From positions 1 to 28,503 of the forward strand of contig NZ_AEPF01000039.1 in the NCBI RefSeq assembly GCF_000193735.1: a DNA stretch of 28,503 bases, written 5' to 3'. The notes under the pieces were generated by a model. That model did not search any database and was not told the origin of the DNA. It worked only from the letters and a program-made list of their open reading frames with translations. The position numbers were made by a program, and so were the translations under genes. Source of the DNA: Neisseria sicca 4320. GTDB lineage: Bacteria > Pseudomonadota > Gammaproteobacteria > Burkholderiales > Neisseriaceae. Positions 14,068 through 22,499 of the stretch are shown here, piece by piece. Each line of letters begins with the position of its first letter. The first letter of the stretch is position 1.

Positions 14068-16203
14068 ATGAAAACTAAAAATATGACGAAATTATTTGCC
14101 GGCATCAGTATGATTGCGGCAGCACAAATTGCGTTGGCAGGTAATATTACTGATATTAATGTATCAACTTTGCCAGATAGTCAAAAAATTATCAAAATCC
14201 GTTTTGACCGGGATGTGATTAGCCCGAGCGGCTTTGTTACATCGACTCCGTCCCGAATTGCCTTGGATTTTGCCAAAACAAATATTCAATTGGCTCAACC
14301 TGTATTGGAATATGCGGATCCTTTGTTAAATCAAATTACTGCGGCTCAGAATAATGACCGATCTCGTATTGTTTTAGGATTGAATAAAGCAGCGCAATAT
14401 AATACTGAAGTCCATGGTAATGAAGTATGGGTATTTGTTACAGAATCATCTGATCGAACCATAACTTCTGCAGCTATTTCAAATAATGGAAATGCACATC
14501 AGAAAGTAAGCTCGTCTGAAACAGTCAAACAAACGGTAAATTCAGCTAATATTGACTTCAGGAAAGGTGCACATAACTCCGGTATTGTGGAATTGAATGC
14601 GCCTGCTTTTACAGGAAAGCCTGAAGTGAAGCAACAGCGTGATCGAGTTATTATTACTCTGAAAAATTATCCGTTGCCAACACAAGCGCAACGCAGTTTG
14701 GATGTTGCCGATTTCAGTACACCGGTTAAAAATATTACGTTAAAACGTATTGGAAATGATGCCCAACTCATTATTCGTAATAATGGCAATTGGGATTTCA
14801 ATACCAAGGCTGCAAATGGTCAATTTGCTTTTGAAGTAATGCCTAAGTCCGCTAGTACGGAATCAAGTGGGTTGAATGCAAATCCAAACAAATCTTTCCG
14901 CGGCCGTAAAATTTCCCTAGACTTCCAAGATGTTGAAGTACGTACCATTTTGCAAATCCTTGCGAAGGAGTCCGGGGTTAATATCGTGGCCAGTGATTCC
15001 GTGAATGGCAAAATGACACTTTCTTTGAAAGATGTGCCTTGGGATCAGGCTTTGGATTTGGTTATGCAGGCGCGTAATTTGGATATGCGCCGACAAGGAA
15101 ATATCATCAATATTGCACCTCGTGATGAATTGTTGGCCAAAGATAAGGCTTTCTTGCAGGCAGAGAAAGAAATTGCCGAGTTGGGGCCTTTATATTCTCA
15201 AACCTTCCAATTGAAATATAAGAATGTAGAAGAGTTTCGTAAAATTTTACGTTTGGACGACAACAATAGTGGAAACTCCAATGGTAGAAATACCTTGTTG
15301 AGTGGCCGTGGTAGTGCGCTGATTGATCCTGCAACGAATACTTTGATTATTACAGATAATCGAAATGTTGTAGAAAAATTCCGTAAGTTGATTGAGGAGT
15401 TGGATGTACCGACTCGTCAAGTCATGGTTGAAGCCCGTATTGTTGAAGCAAAAGACGGTTTTTCGCGTGATTTGGGGGTGAAATTCGGTGTCGCAGGTTC
15501 CAAAGGACGCAACGCTTGGGGTAACTCTTGGAGTAATGCGCAAGATAACCATAATACTAATTCGGCTGTTTTGCGAGGTGATGCAAATTACCGTACATGG
15601 TCTTTACAACCAAATATTAGCCTGCCTGCAGCAGCAGCGACTAATAATATTGCTTTGGTACGAGCTTTGTCATCAGGTGCATTGGGTTTGGAAATTTCTG
15701 CTTCGGAAGCTACCGGTAAAAGTAAGACCATTTCTAATCCGCGTGTCCTGACTCAAGACCGTAGAGAAGCTACTATTGAGTCCGGTACCGAAATACCGTA
15801 TCAGGAGGCTTCTTCCAGTGGTGCAACTTCGGTTTCGTTCAAAAAAGCCGTGTTGGGCTTAACGGTAACGCCGAATGTAACGCCTGATGGTCAAGTTATC
15901 ATGACTGTAAAAATTACCAAAGATACGCCGCAAGACTGTACAGTGGACTCTTTGATTACGAAATGTATTCAGACTAAAAACTTGAATACTCAGGCAATGG
16001 TTGAAGATGGTGGCACGTTGATTGTTGGCGGTATCTATGAAGAAGATAATAGCGATACGATTAACAAAGTACCATTATTGGGCGATTTGCCAGTGGTAGG
16101 TAATTTGTTCAAATCCCGCGCGAAAAAGGAAGAGCGTCGTGAATTGCTGGTTTTCATCACTCCGCGAATTATGGATGGTGTAGGTAGCAATCTCCGCTAC
16201 TAA
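14068..16203 (+). CDS. pilQ: Type IV pilus secretin PilQ
   Basis: A 711-residue outer-membrane secretin through which pili emerge and DNA is taken up. The signal peptide is cleaved after ALA (about residue 24). Two AMIN peptidoglycan-binding domains follow (about 26-125 and 168-270), then the N0/STN domain (about 278-350), the N1/KH-like domain (about 370-450) and the secretin core (about 450-700) with VPTRQVMVEARIVEA and the terminal VPLLGDLPVVGNLFKS and LLVFITPRI motifs. ATG 14068 is chosen over upstream starts because it begins the signal peptide and has TAAGGGG in front. The Ser/Asn-rich linker between the AMIN domains (about 130-165) lacks the small basic PAKQQ-type repeats known from pathogenic Neisseria. 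It is last gene of the operon and has its own terminator. Confidence 0.97.
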   Translation: MKTKNMTKLFAGISMIAAAQIALAGNITDINVSTLPDSQKIIKIRFDRDVISPSGFVTSTPSRIALDFAKTNIQLAQPVLEYADPLLNQITAAQNNDRSRIVLGLNKAAQYNTEVHGNEVWVFVTESSDRTITSAAISNNGNAHQKVSSSETVKQTVNSANIDFRKGAHNSGIVELNAPAFTGKPEVKQQRDRVIITLKNYPLPTQAQRSLDVADFSTPVKNITLKRIGNDAQLIIRNNGNWDFNTKAANGQFAFEVMPKSASTESSGLNANPNKSFRGRKISLDFQDVEVRTILQILAKESGVNIVASDSVNGKMTLSLKDVPWDQALDLVMQARNLDMRRQGNIINIAPRDELLAKDKAFLQAEKEIAELGPLYSQTFQLKYKNVEEFRKILRLDDNNSGNSNGRNTLLSGRGSALIDPATNTLIITDNRNVVEKFRKLIEELDVPTRQVMVEARIVEAKDGFSRDLGVKFGVAGSKGRNAWGNSWSNAQDNHNTNSAVLRGDANYRTWSLQPNISLPAAAATNNIALVRALSSGALGLEISASEATGKSKTISNPRVLTQDRREATIESGTEIPYQEASSSGATSVSFKKAVLGLTVTPNVTPDGQVIMTVKITKDTPQDCTVDSLITKCIQTKNLNTQAMVEDGGTLIVGGIYEEDNSDTINKVPLLGDLPVVGNLFKSRAKKEERRELLVFITPRIMDGVGSNLRY

Positions 16204-16209
16204 AATTGG

Positions 16210-16244
16210 AAAAGGCATATACTCGGAAGGGTATATGCCTTTTT
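16210..16244 (+). terminator. Terminator of the pilMNOPQ operon
   Basis: AAAAGGCATATAC (16210-16222) pairs with GTATATGCCTTTT (16231-16243), with an 8-base loop and a T5 tract. It begins 7 bp after the pilQ stop. Confidence 0.92.
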
Positions 16245-16641
16245 AATTGGCACAAATTAGATAGGGAATTTTAGGGGTTTTTGTTTATTTTGGAAGGAAT
16301 ATGGTGAAATATCCATAAATGGTAATAGCTATATTCGATGATGTATTTCTATTTATTGAGGAGTTCAATCTAGACTTCGCCACATAGTGAGGGATATTGA
16401 GTTTTTTATACACTGAAGGCTGCTTTCATTCTAAATTGTTTGTGAAAATGAGTGGGGATGAAGCTGCTATTACTATAGAGAGATCGTCTGAAAACATCAC
16501 TTTAATCTTTAATACCATCCACGGTCTTAGGTAAGCAGGGTTAAACACGATATAATCGGTATTGTCGGAAAACTAAGTATAAATTAAGTACCAAAGCATG
16601 CCCGGCAGTATTCATAAATCTTGTATCGGATGAACACCTTC
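16245..16641. other. Intergenic region between pilQ and aroK with the aroK promoter region
   Basis: About 400 bp without a gene. It has a degenerate DUS (AGATCGTCTGAA) near 16483 and a consensus -10 TATAAT at 16551-16556 with no good -35, the likely aroK promoter. The transcript leader would be about 80 bases. Confidence 0.5.
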
Positions 16642-17178
16642 ATGGAAAAGCTCAATGGTAATTTAATTCTCATCGGATTGATGGGAGCAGGAAAAACAAC
16701 GCTGGGAAGGCAGTTTGCTCAAATGTACGATTGCCCGTTTTATGATAGTGATTTGGAAATTTGCTCAGCGTCAGGTGTTTCTATTTCCACTATTTTCGAG
16801 ATGGAGGGAGAGGAAGGATTCCGACATCGTGAGACTTTGATGCTGAAAAAGCTGTCGGCATTAAACGGCATTGTGCTGTCGACGGGGGGTGGCTCGGTTT
16901 TGCGTAAAGAAAACCGACGTTGCCTGCGTGAGCATGGTACGGTGGTTTATTTGCATGCATTACCTGAAGTGCTGTTGGAGCGTACACGTTATGATAGCAG
17001 CCGCCCGCTTTTAAAAACGGACGATCCTTTAAAAAAATTACGCGAATTGTATACGGTTCGAGATCCGATTTATCGTGAGACCGCGCATATCGTTATAGAG
17101 TCGGAGAGTTGTGCTAAAACCCTTCGAAAATTGGTTGAATGTTTGGATGAGCGACAATTCATTGAATATGATGATTGA
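16642..17178 (+). CDS. aroK: Shikimate kinase
   Basis: A cytosolic kinase that phosphorylates shikimate at O3 using ATP, step five of the chorismate pathway. At 178 residues it is a normal AroK. Walker A is GLMGAGKT (residues 12-19), the DSD of FYDSDLEI binds Mg and shikimate, and STGGGSVLR is the shikimate-binding loop. The lid carries DSSRPLL with the catalytic Arg. ATG 16642 gives MEKLNGN, which matches family spacing to the P-loop. ATG 16630 and TTG 16621 are in-frame alternatives, and none has a strong ribosome binding site. aroB follows, but an inverted-DUS terminator separates them, so coupling is probably partial. This gene order after pilQ is typical of Neisseria. Confidence 0.95.
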   Translation: MEKLNGNLILIGLMGAGKTTLGRQFAQMYDCPFYDSDLEICSASGVSISTIFEMEGEEGFRHRETLMLKKLSALNGIVLSTGGGSVLRKENRRCLREHGTVVYLHALPEVLLERTRYDSSRPLLKTDDPLKKLRELYTVRDPIYRETAHIVIESESCAKTLRKLVECLDERQFIEYDD

Positions 17179-17196
17179 AGGTGTTGCCTTTGTTGA

Positions 17197-17240
17197 TTAG
17201 GTCGTCTGAAATGTAATAAAAACAGTTTCAGACGACCTTT
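17197..17240 (+). terminator. Inverted-DUS terminator between aroK and aroB
   Basis: DUSs at 17199-17210 (+) and 17227-17238 (-) form a 13- to 14-bp stem, but only three T follow. It probably acts as a partial terminator. Confidence 0.8.
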
Positions 17241-17373
17241 AGTTATACGCTTGCAGCCCTATTGGTTTTGCTTGATAAAACGTTCTTTATCTAGTCAGTT
17301 TTCAACAGAGCGGCAAGCGTATATTATTTTGCGTTGTTCCCACATGATTTATTTTGATAAGGAGTCTTCTCCT

Positions 17374-18453
17374 ATGCGTACTTTGACTGTTCAAACTCCG
17401 TCGCATCAATATCCTATTTTTATCGGGTACGACCTTATCGGTCAGGCTGATAGTTTACTCAAGCCTTATTTGAATGAAACGGCCGCAATCATAACCAACG
17501 AGACTGTTGCGCCTTTATATCTGAAAAGTCTTCAAATGAGTTTGGACAGAATCGGTATCAGGCATTTCAGCATTATCTTGCCGGATGGCGAAAAATATAA
17601 AAACTGGCAGACATTGAACCTTATTTTTGACGGATTGATGGAAAACAGGGCCGAACGGAAAACCACACTAATTGCATTGGGTGGCGGGGTAATCGGCGAT
17701 ATGGTCGGCTTTGCCGCTGCCACGTACCAACGAGGTGCGCCGTTTATCCAAATCCCGACAACTCTGTTAAGTCAAGTGGATTCATCCGTTGGAGGGAAGA
17801 CGGGCATCAACCATCCGCTTGGAAAAAATATGATTGGTGCGTTTTACCAACCGCAGGCGGTCTTGGTTGATTTGGAAACATTGAAGACCTTGCCGCGCCG
17901 AGAATTATCGGCAGGTATGGCGGAAGTTATTAAATATGGTGCACTTGGCGATGTTGATTTCTTTGAGTGGTTGGAACAAAACGTTGCGGATTTGATGGTA
18001 CAAAACCAAGAGAAATTGACGCAGGCGGTATATCACTGCTGCAAAATGAAAGCCGATATTGTTGCCAAAGATGAAACCGAACAAGGTATCCGCGCGTGGC
18101 TTAATCTTGGCCATACTTTCGGACACGCCATCGAGGCGGAAATGGGTTACGGAGTATGGTTGCATGGTGAGGCAGTGGCAGCGGGTTGCGTGCTGGCAGG
18201 TAGATTATCCGAAGAATTGGGTAAAATTTCCGATGCGGACACACGTCGAATCGCTGTTTTAATGGAGGCTGCAGGATTGCCGTCATTGCCGCCTAAATTC
18301 CCGTTTGAAAAATGGATCAGCCATATGAGCCATGACAAAAAGGTCAGTAGCGGCGTGATGCGTTTTATCGGGCTGAACCGTTTGGGGGAAGCCAATATTA
18401 CTGAAGTTAGCGATATTGATATTTTAAAGCGGACTTTGCAGCCGTATTTGTAA
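17374..18453 (+). CDS. aroB: 3-dehydroquinate synthase
   Basis: AroB converts DAHP to 3-dehydroquinate with NAD and a divalent metal, step two of the shikimate pathway, in the cytosol. The 359 residues are full length. The NAD-binding block ALGGGVIGDMVGFAAATYQRG is near residue 105, the PTTLLSQVDSSVGGKTGIN block near 130-148, and the metal ligands are in MAEVIKYG, LNLGHTFGHAIE and WLHGEAV. ATG 17374 has AAGGAG nine bases upstream, which decides it over the longer open frame back to 17251. The gene ends against a DUS terminator shared with the convergent argC. Confidence 0.97.
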   Translation: MRTLTVQTPSHQYPIFIGYDLIGQADSLLKPYLNETAAIITNETVAPLYLKSLQMSLDRIGIRHFSIILPDGEKYKNWQTLNLIFDGLMENRAERKTTLIALGGGVIGDMVGFAAATYQRGAPFIQIPTTLLSQVDSSVGGKTGINHPLGKNMIGAFYQPQAVLVDLETLKTLPRRELSAGMAEVIKYGALGDVDFFEWLEQNVADLMVQNQEKLTQAVYHCCKMKADIVAKDETEQGIRAWLNLGHTFGHAIEAEMGYGVWLHGEAVAAGCVLAGRLSEELGKISDADTRRIAVLMEAAGLPSLPPKFPFEKWISHMSHDKKVSSGVMRFIGLNRLGEANITEVSDIDILKRTLQPYL

Positions 18454-18509
18454 TGCGCATTCCAGTAAATGTGCTGTGCATATTCATTATCGCATGAGTC
18501 AAAATAGAG

Positions 18510-18543
18510 AAGGTCGTCTGAAAAGTTTTCAGACGACCTTTTT
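18510..18543. terminator. Inverted-DUS bidirectional terminator between aroB and argC
   Basis: DUSs at 18511-18522 (+) and 18528-18539 (-) form a 15-bp stem around a one-base centre, so the folded loop must open several A-T pairs. T5 follows on the plus strand. It separates convergent aroB and argC. Confidence 0.9.
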
Positions 18544-18549
18544 ATATGA

Positions 18550-19593
18550 TTAAGGTAGGAGTGGAGTTTGTATCAAACCGAGTTTTTCATCAAAGCCGAA
18601 CATGATATTCATATTCTGAACAGCTTGTCCTGCTGCCCCTTTAACTAAGTTGTCGATGACGGATAGAGCGATCCATACATTGTCAGACGAAGATTTTTGG
18701 ATGCTGATACGGCAAAGGTTTGCACCGCGCACACTGCGGGTTTCTGGTGTTGAACCGGCAGGCATGATATCCACAAAAGGACTGTCCCGATAAAATTCGC
18801 GTAAAACAGCTTCCGGATTGCAACCGTCTTCAAGATGCAGGTATAAAGTGGCGTGCATACCACGGATCATGGGTGTCAGATGGGGAACGAAGATGAAATG
18901 TTCGGCAATTTCTGGTTGCAATGTGGCGATGGTTTGCCGAATTTCGGGCTGGTGTCGGTGTCCCGTAATGCCGTAGGCTTTAAAATTATCCCCAGCCTCG
19001 CAAAGCAGCGAGCCGGTATTGGCTTTCCGACCTGCGCCGGATACGCCTGATTTACAGTCCGCAATCAGCGGCATATGCGGTTTCAGACGACCTTCTTTCA
19101 GCAAGGGGAGTAAAGGCAGTGAAACACAGGTCGGATAACAGCCGGGGTTGGCAACGATTTGTGCAGATGCGATGGCATCGCGGTTTAATTCACTTAACCC
19201 GTACACCGTTTGAGGAACAATATCGGGGCTGGCGTGCTTCATTTTGTACCAATGTTCCCATGTGGAAATATCCTGTATACGAAAGTCAGCGGATAAGTCG
19301 ACGATGCGGATACCTTTTTCCAAAAGACGGGGAGCATCGTTCATGGCGATTCCATTTGGGGTGGCGAAAAAGACAATATCGCATTTTTCCAAACCTGCGT
19401 GTTCGGGTGTTTGAAAGGTCAGATCGTAGATTCCCCTCAGACTGGGAAAGTAATCGGAAACTGCTTTACCTGACTCGCTGCGGCTGGTTACCGTTGTAAT
19501 TTCAATATTCGGGTGACTGCTGAGAAGCCGCAAAAGCTCTACGCCGGTGTAGCCTGTTGCACCGACGATGCCGACTTTGATTTTTGAATTCAT
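18550..19593 (-). CDS. argC: N-acetyl-gamma-glutamyl-phosphate reductase
   Basis: ArgC reduces N-acetylglutamyl-phosphate to the semialdehyde with NADPH, step three of arginine synthesis, in the cytosol. The 347 residues match the long-form ArgC. The Rossmann start KVGIVGATGYTGVELLRLL is at residues 5-23. The catalytic Cys152 lies in ANPGCYPTC, and the GHRHQPEI block carries the active-site His. ATG 19593 has GGAG eight bases upstream. ATG 19605 is an in-frame alternative without one. An exact DUS (19082-19093, minus) is built into the coding sequence as GRLK. The gene stands alone, and no other arg gene is in the window. Confidence 0.97.
   Translation of the reverse strand: MNSKIKVGIVGATGYTGVELLRLLSSHPNIEITTVTSRSESGKAVSDYFPSLRGIYDLTFQTPEHAGLEKCDIVFFATPNGIAMNDAPRLLEKGIRIVDLSADFRIQDISTWEHWYKMKHASPDIVPQTVYGLSELNRDAIASAQIVANPGCYPTCVSLPLLPLLKEGRLKPHMPLIADCKSGVSGAGRKANTGSLLCEAGDNFKAYGITGHRHQPEIRQTIATLQPEIAEHFIFVPHLTPMIRGMHATLYLHLEDGCNPEAVLREFYRDSPFVDIMPAGSTPETRSVRGANLCRISIQKSSSDNVWIALSVIDNLVKGAAGQAVQNMNIMFGFDEKLGLIQTPLLP
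19082..19093 (-). repeat. DNA uptake sequence inside argC
   Basis: An exact coding-orientation copy, read as GRLK in KEGRLKPHM. Confidence 0.85.
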
Positions 19594-19665
19594 AAATTTC
19601 TCCAAGAGTAATTTTTAGATGTGGGCAGATTTGCCGGTATCGACTTCGTTCGAATACTGTTGTCC

Positions 19666-19707
19666 ATTATAGAGGAACGGTGATATATAGTGGAAACAGC
19701 CACTATG
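19666..19707 (-). promoter_or_regulatory. Candidate argC promoter with an adjoining palindrome
   Basis: On the minus strand a perfect TATAAT (19671-19666) lies 73 bp upstream of the argC ATG. Just upstream of it a 7-bp palindrome (ATAGTGG at 19687-19693, CCACTAT at 19701-19707) covers the -35 area. A TTTCCA-like -35 falls in it at 19-bp spacing. The palindrome could be an operator or the trace of a Correia end. Confidence 0.45.
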
Positions 19708-19741
19708 AGCAATACGAAACGGTACTGACATATATAAAAGA

Positions 19742-19784
19742 AAAGTCATCTGAAAACATGGAAGACAAGTTTTCAGACGACCTT
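19742..19784 (-). terminator. Inverted-DUS terminator after the L,D-transpeptidase gene
   Basis: The exact minus-strand DUS at 19772-19783 pairs with a degenerate partner (AGTCATCTGAAA) around 19744-19755. On the minus strand the hairpin is followed by a T-rich tract. It lies about 90 bp past the transpeptidase stop. Confidence 0.75.
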
Positions 19785-19877
19785 ATAAAGACAAATCACC
19801 TAACGGTTATTCCTGTTCATACAGAATAAATGGTGAGCAACCTATTCTATTTTAAACAGTTATAGGGCAATCTCTAC

Positions 19878-20876
19878 TTAAAACAGCAATGAAGTAGGAT
19901 CTCCGTCTGCCGGCAGATCATATTTTGGATAGGAAGGTGTAGAAGCTGCCGGTGGAGAGGTGTATTCGGCAGCTTTGGGTTTTCTTGGTGAGTATTCCGA
20001 AGCTGCTTTCGGTGTCGGAGTATCTTCGGCATCTATTTCGATTTCAGAACCGGCGGGTAATACTTCATCTTTCACAGGGGCGGGTTTCGGCATGACTTTC
20101 GGTTTGCTGAATGCACTGGAGCCGCTCATCCATGCCAAGGATTTCAGCGGGGTTTTCAATTTGACGCCTTTAGCACAGGTCAAACAGTTTGCCGCCCCGG
20201 TACGCGCCTTCAAAATTGCATCAATACGGGCGGCATTAATTGTTTTGCCGTGCGCCTTAGCCCAAGCGGCAATACTTTTTTTCAGTGCATCGGTATCGAG
20301 GTTCTTTTTATTGTAAGGATCGCGATATGCAGCCAGCCAAAGATTTTTATTGGCATCTTCGTTGAGGCTGGCAAGTTGGTAAATAACGGAAGCAGGGGCG
20401 CCGGTTGCGATGGTTTTTGCAAATTCAAGCGCATCCGGAGACTTCATTCGCACGCAACCGTGGCTGCGGACGCCCGGTACGCTGGCAGGCGCGTTCGTGC
20501 CGTGAATGCCCAAACTGAATTTGGGATCGCCCAAACGGACAAAAACAGGACCCAGAGGATTATTGGGGCCGGGCGGTACGGATTTGACGCCGTCTCCGCG
20601 TTCTTTTTGAATAGATTTCGGAATGTGCCAAGTAGGATTAAAAGCTTTGGCTCCGATTTTGTGTTCCCCAAGGTTGGTTTGGGTCATGGCTTTGCCGACA
20701 GCAACAGGATAAATTTTTGTTAGTTGTCCGTCGGTATAAAGGAACAGACGTTGTTGCGGAATGTTGATGACAACATGTTGACCTTGTGAAACTGGCGAAA
20801 TATCAGGAACGGGTGTGTTGGCAGTTGCGTAGGCGGTCAGAGCCGCGAGGCTTGTACTGAAGAGAATTTTTTTCAT
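19878..20876 (-). CDS. Exported L,D-transpeptidase (YkuD family)
   Basis: A 332-residue periplasmic enzyme of the YkuD family, which makes 3-3 peptidoglycan cross-links or attaches proteins to diaminopimelate. A signal peptide is present (residues 1-19, ending ATA). The first part (about 30-60) has HVVINIPQQRLFLYTDGQ, typical of the domain start. The catalytic signature is HGTN (His125) followed by SHGCVRM with the nucleophile Cys141 and Arg143. About 160 residues follow the catalytic domain: a helical segment with a CLTC pair (Cys231, Cys234), then a Pro/Ala-rich low-complexity tail. The tail probably lies in the periplasm as a spacer. There is no recognisable Shine-Dalgarno before ATG 20876. 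It is divergent from rlmD. Which L,D-reaction it performs cannot be told from sequence. Confidence 0.93.
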   Translation of the reverse strand: MKKILFSTSLAALTAYATANTPVPDISPVSQGQHVVINIPQQRLFLYTDGQLTKIYPVAVGKAMTQTNLGEHKIGAKAFNPTWHIPKSIQKERGDGVKSVPPGPNNPLGPVFVRLGDPKFSLGIHGTNAPASVPGVRSHGCVRMKSPDALEFAKTIATGAPASVIYQLASLNEDANKNLWLAAYRDPYNKKNLDTDALKKSIAAWAKAHGKTINAARIDAILKARTGAANCLTCAKGVKLKTPLKSLAWMSGSSAFSKPKVMPKPAPVKDEVLPAGSEIEIDAEDTPTPKAASEYSPRKPKAAEYTSPPAASTPSYPKYDLPADGDPTSLLF

Positions 20877-21001
20877 GTTTTAAAATTTAAAAAGGGGGTG
20901 GAAATATTTCGGGCAATCATACCTGAATCTTTTTGGTTTTGTGCGAAAATACACGTTTTTGCAAACGAAATATGCCTTCTCGGGCAAAATGGATTTTCTT
21001 G

Positions 21002-22348
21002 ATGAAGATGCGGAAAGATAACAGGCGATATGATGGCGAGGCAGATGTTTTTTCTTTGGATTATGAAGGAAGAGGTGTTGCGCGCGTTGATGGTAAGGCA
21101 TTGTTTATTGAAGGAGCGATACCGGGTGAGCGGGTACGGTTTGAAATCATTCGTTCGAAAAAACAATTTGATGAAGCACGGGTAATTGACATCATCCGAT
21201 ATTCGGAAAATCGAGTTAAACCGAAGTGTAGGCATTTTGATACATGTGGCGGTTGCTCAATGCAGTACATCGATTCGACAGCCCAGATTGCATTTAAGCA
21301 GCGCATTATGGAAGAACAGTTGGAACGCATCGGCAAAATCCTACCTGAGCAGATTCTCCCTGCTATATATGGAACGCCATGGCATTATCGGGATCGTGCC
21401 AGACTGAGTATTTCAAAGGATGCGGGTGGTCGTCTGAAAATCGGTTTTAAGGCAAAAAAGACTCATGATGTGATTGATGTCGATTCATGCATGGTGTTGC
21501 CGGCTCATATTTCTGAGAAGTTGCCAAAAATAAAGCAAATGTTGCAAAGTTTGATAGATTTGGATTTGCTATTTATTGAGTTTTTCAATAGTGAAAAACT
21601 AACGGTTTTGAACATTTGTTCCAGAAAAAAACCGCCTAGTCAAAAATTGAGACAACTTGAAAAATGGTTTGATACGATACTAGGTTGTGAGAAAAAGCAG
21701 TGGCAGATTTGGCTGCAAGCCGGAAGACAGGAGGCTCAGCCATTCTATCCAAAAGATTGTCAGCCTTTGGGATATGCTTTGCCTGAGTTTGAGGTTGAAA
21801 TGCCGTACAAACCCGGGGATTTTACCCAGATTAATGCAGGTTTAAATGGAGTGATGGTCGGCAGGGCTTTGAAACTTCTGGATATTCAGAAAAACGAGCG
21901 TATTGCAGATTTGTTTTGCGGGCTTGGAAACTTCAGTATCCCTATGGCAAAAAGTGAGGCTGAAGTGGTTGGAATCGAAGGTGAAGGTTCGTTGGTTAAG
22001 AGGGCTCAAAACAATGCTTCGGCTAACGGTTGTTCCGATAGGGTATCCTTCTTTGAAGCGGATTTGTTTGAAACAGATGAGGCTGTGGTAGCGTCATGGG
22101 GTCAATTTGACAAGATGTTGCTTGATCCGCCGAGAAGTGGTGCTTATGCTGTTGTCAAATCACTACATGCTCCGTATTTGCCGGTAAAGATAGTATATGT
22201 GTCTTGCAATCCGGCAACCTTTGTCAGAGATGCAGAAGTATTGGTAAATAAAGGTTATAGGCTGAAATTTGCAGGCGTAATGAATATGTTTGCACAGACT
22301 TCGCATGTCGAATCTATAGGTGTTTTTGATTTGGAAAATGGTATATAG
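21002..22348 (+). CDS. rlmD: 23S rRNA (uracil-1939-C5)-methyltransferase
   Basis: RlmD (RumA) methylates U1939 of 23S rRNA with S-adenosylmethionine. It begins with a TRAM-like RNA-binding domain (about residues 10-65: VFSLDYEGRGVARVDGKALFIEGAIPGE, split by positions). The 4Fe-4S cysteines follow: C76, then C82 and C85 in CGGC, and the fourth in the later VDSCMVLP. The methyltransferase fold has ADLFCGLGNFSIPMA, the DPPRSGA motif and the catalytic cysteine in VSCNPATFVRD. With ATG 21002 it is 448 residues, close to the E. coli 433. ATG 20972 and an upstream start at 20933 are possible but add non-conserved residues, and none has a strong ribosome binding site. It is followed by the GTPase/roadblock cluster after a 151-bp gap. 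Confidence 0.95.
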   Translation: MKMRKDNRRYDGEADVFSLDYEGRGVARVDGKALFIEGAIPGERVRFEIIRSKKQFDEARVIDIIRYSENRVKPKCRHFDTCGGCSMQYIDSTAQIAFKQRIMEEQLERIGKILPEQILPAIYGTPWHYRDRARLSISKDAGGRLKIGFKAKKTHDVIDVDSCMVLPAHISEKLPKIKQMLQSLIDLDLLFIEFFNSEKLTVLNICSRKKPPSQKLRQLEKWFDTILGCEKKQWQIWLQAGRQEAQPFYPKDCQPLGYALPEFEVEMPYKPGDFTQINAGLNGVMVGRALKLLDIQKNERIADLFCGLGNFSIPMAKSEAEVVGIEGEGSLVKRAQNNASANGCSDRVSFFEADLFETDEAVVASWGQFDKMLLDPPRSGAYAVVKSLHAPYLPVKIVYVSCNPATFVRDAEVLVNKGYRLKFAGVMNMFAQTSHVESIGVFDLENGI

Positions 22349-22499
22349 GTATTTGCAAAATGGTTTTTTATGTAATTATCGGTTGAATCATGTTATCATA
22401 ATTCACTCAGAAAATAAGATGATTCGGCAATTTTGATGGTTGCCGGAGATGAATATAAAATATAGTTTGTTTGCTGCTCCACAGAAACGGGAGGTGTTC

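Noticed and set aside
13993..14068. Upstream start for PilQ inside pilP
   Set aside because: It would place 25 polar residues before the signal peptide. ATG 14068 has TAAGGGG in front.
17251..17373. Extended AroB N-terminus
   Set aside because: The 41 added residues are not family-like and the strong AAGGAG site sits before ATG 17374.
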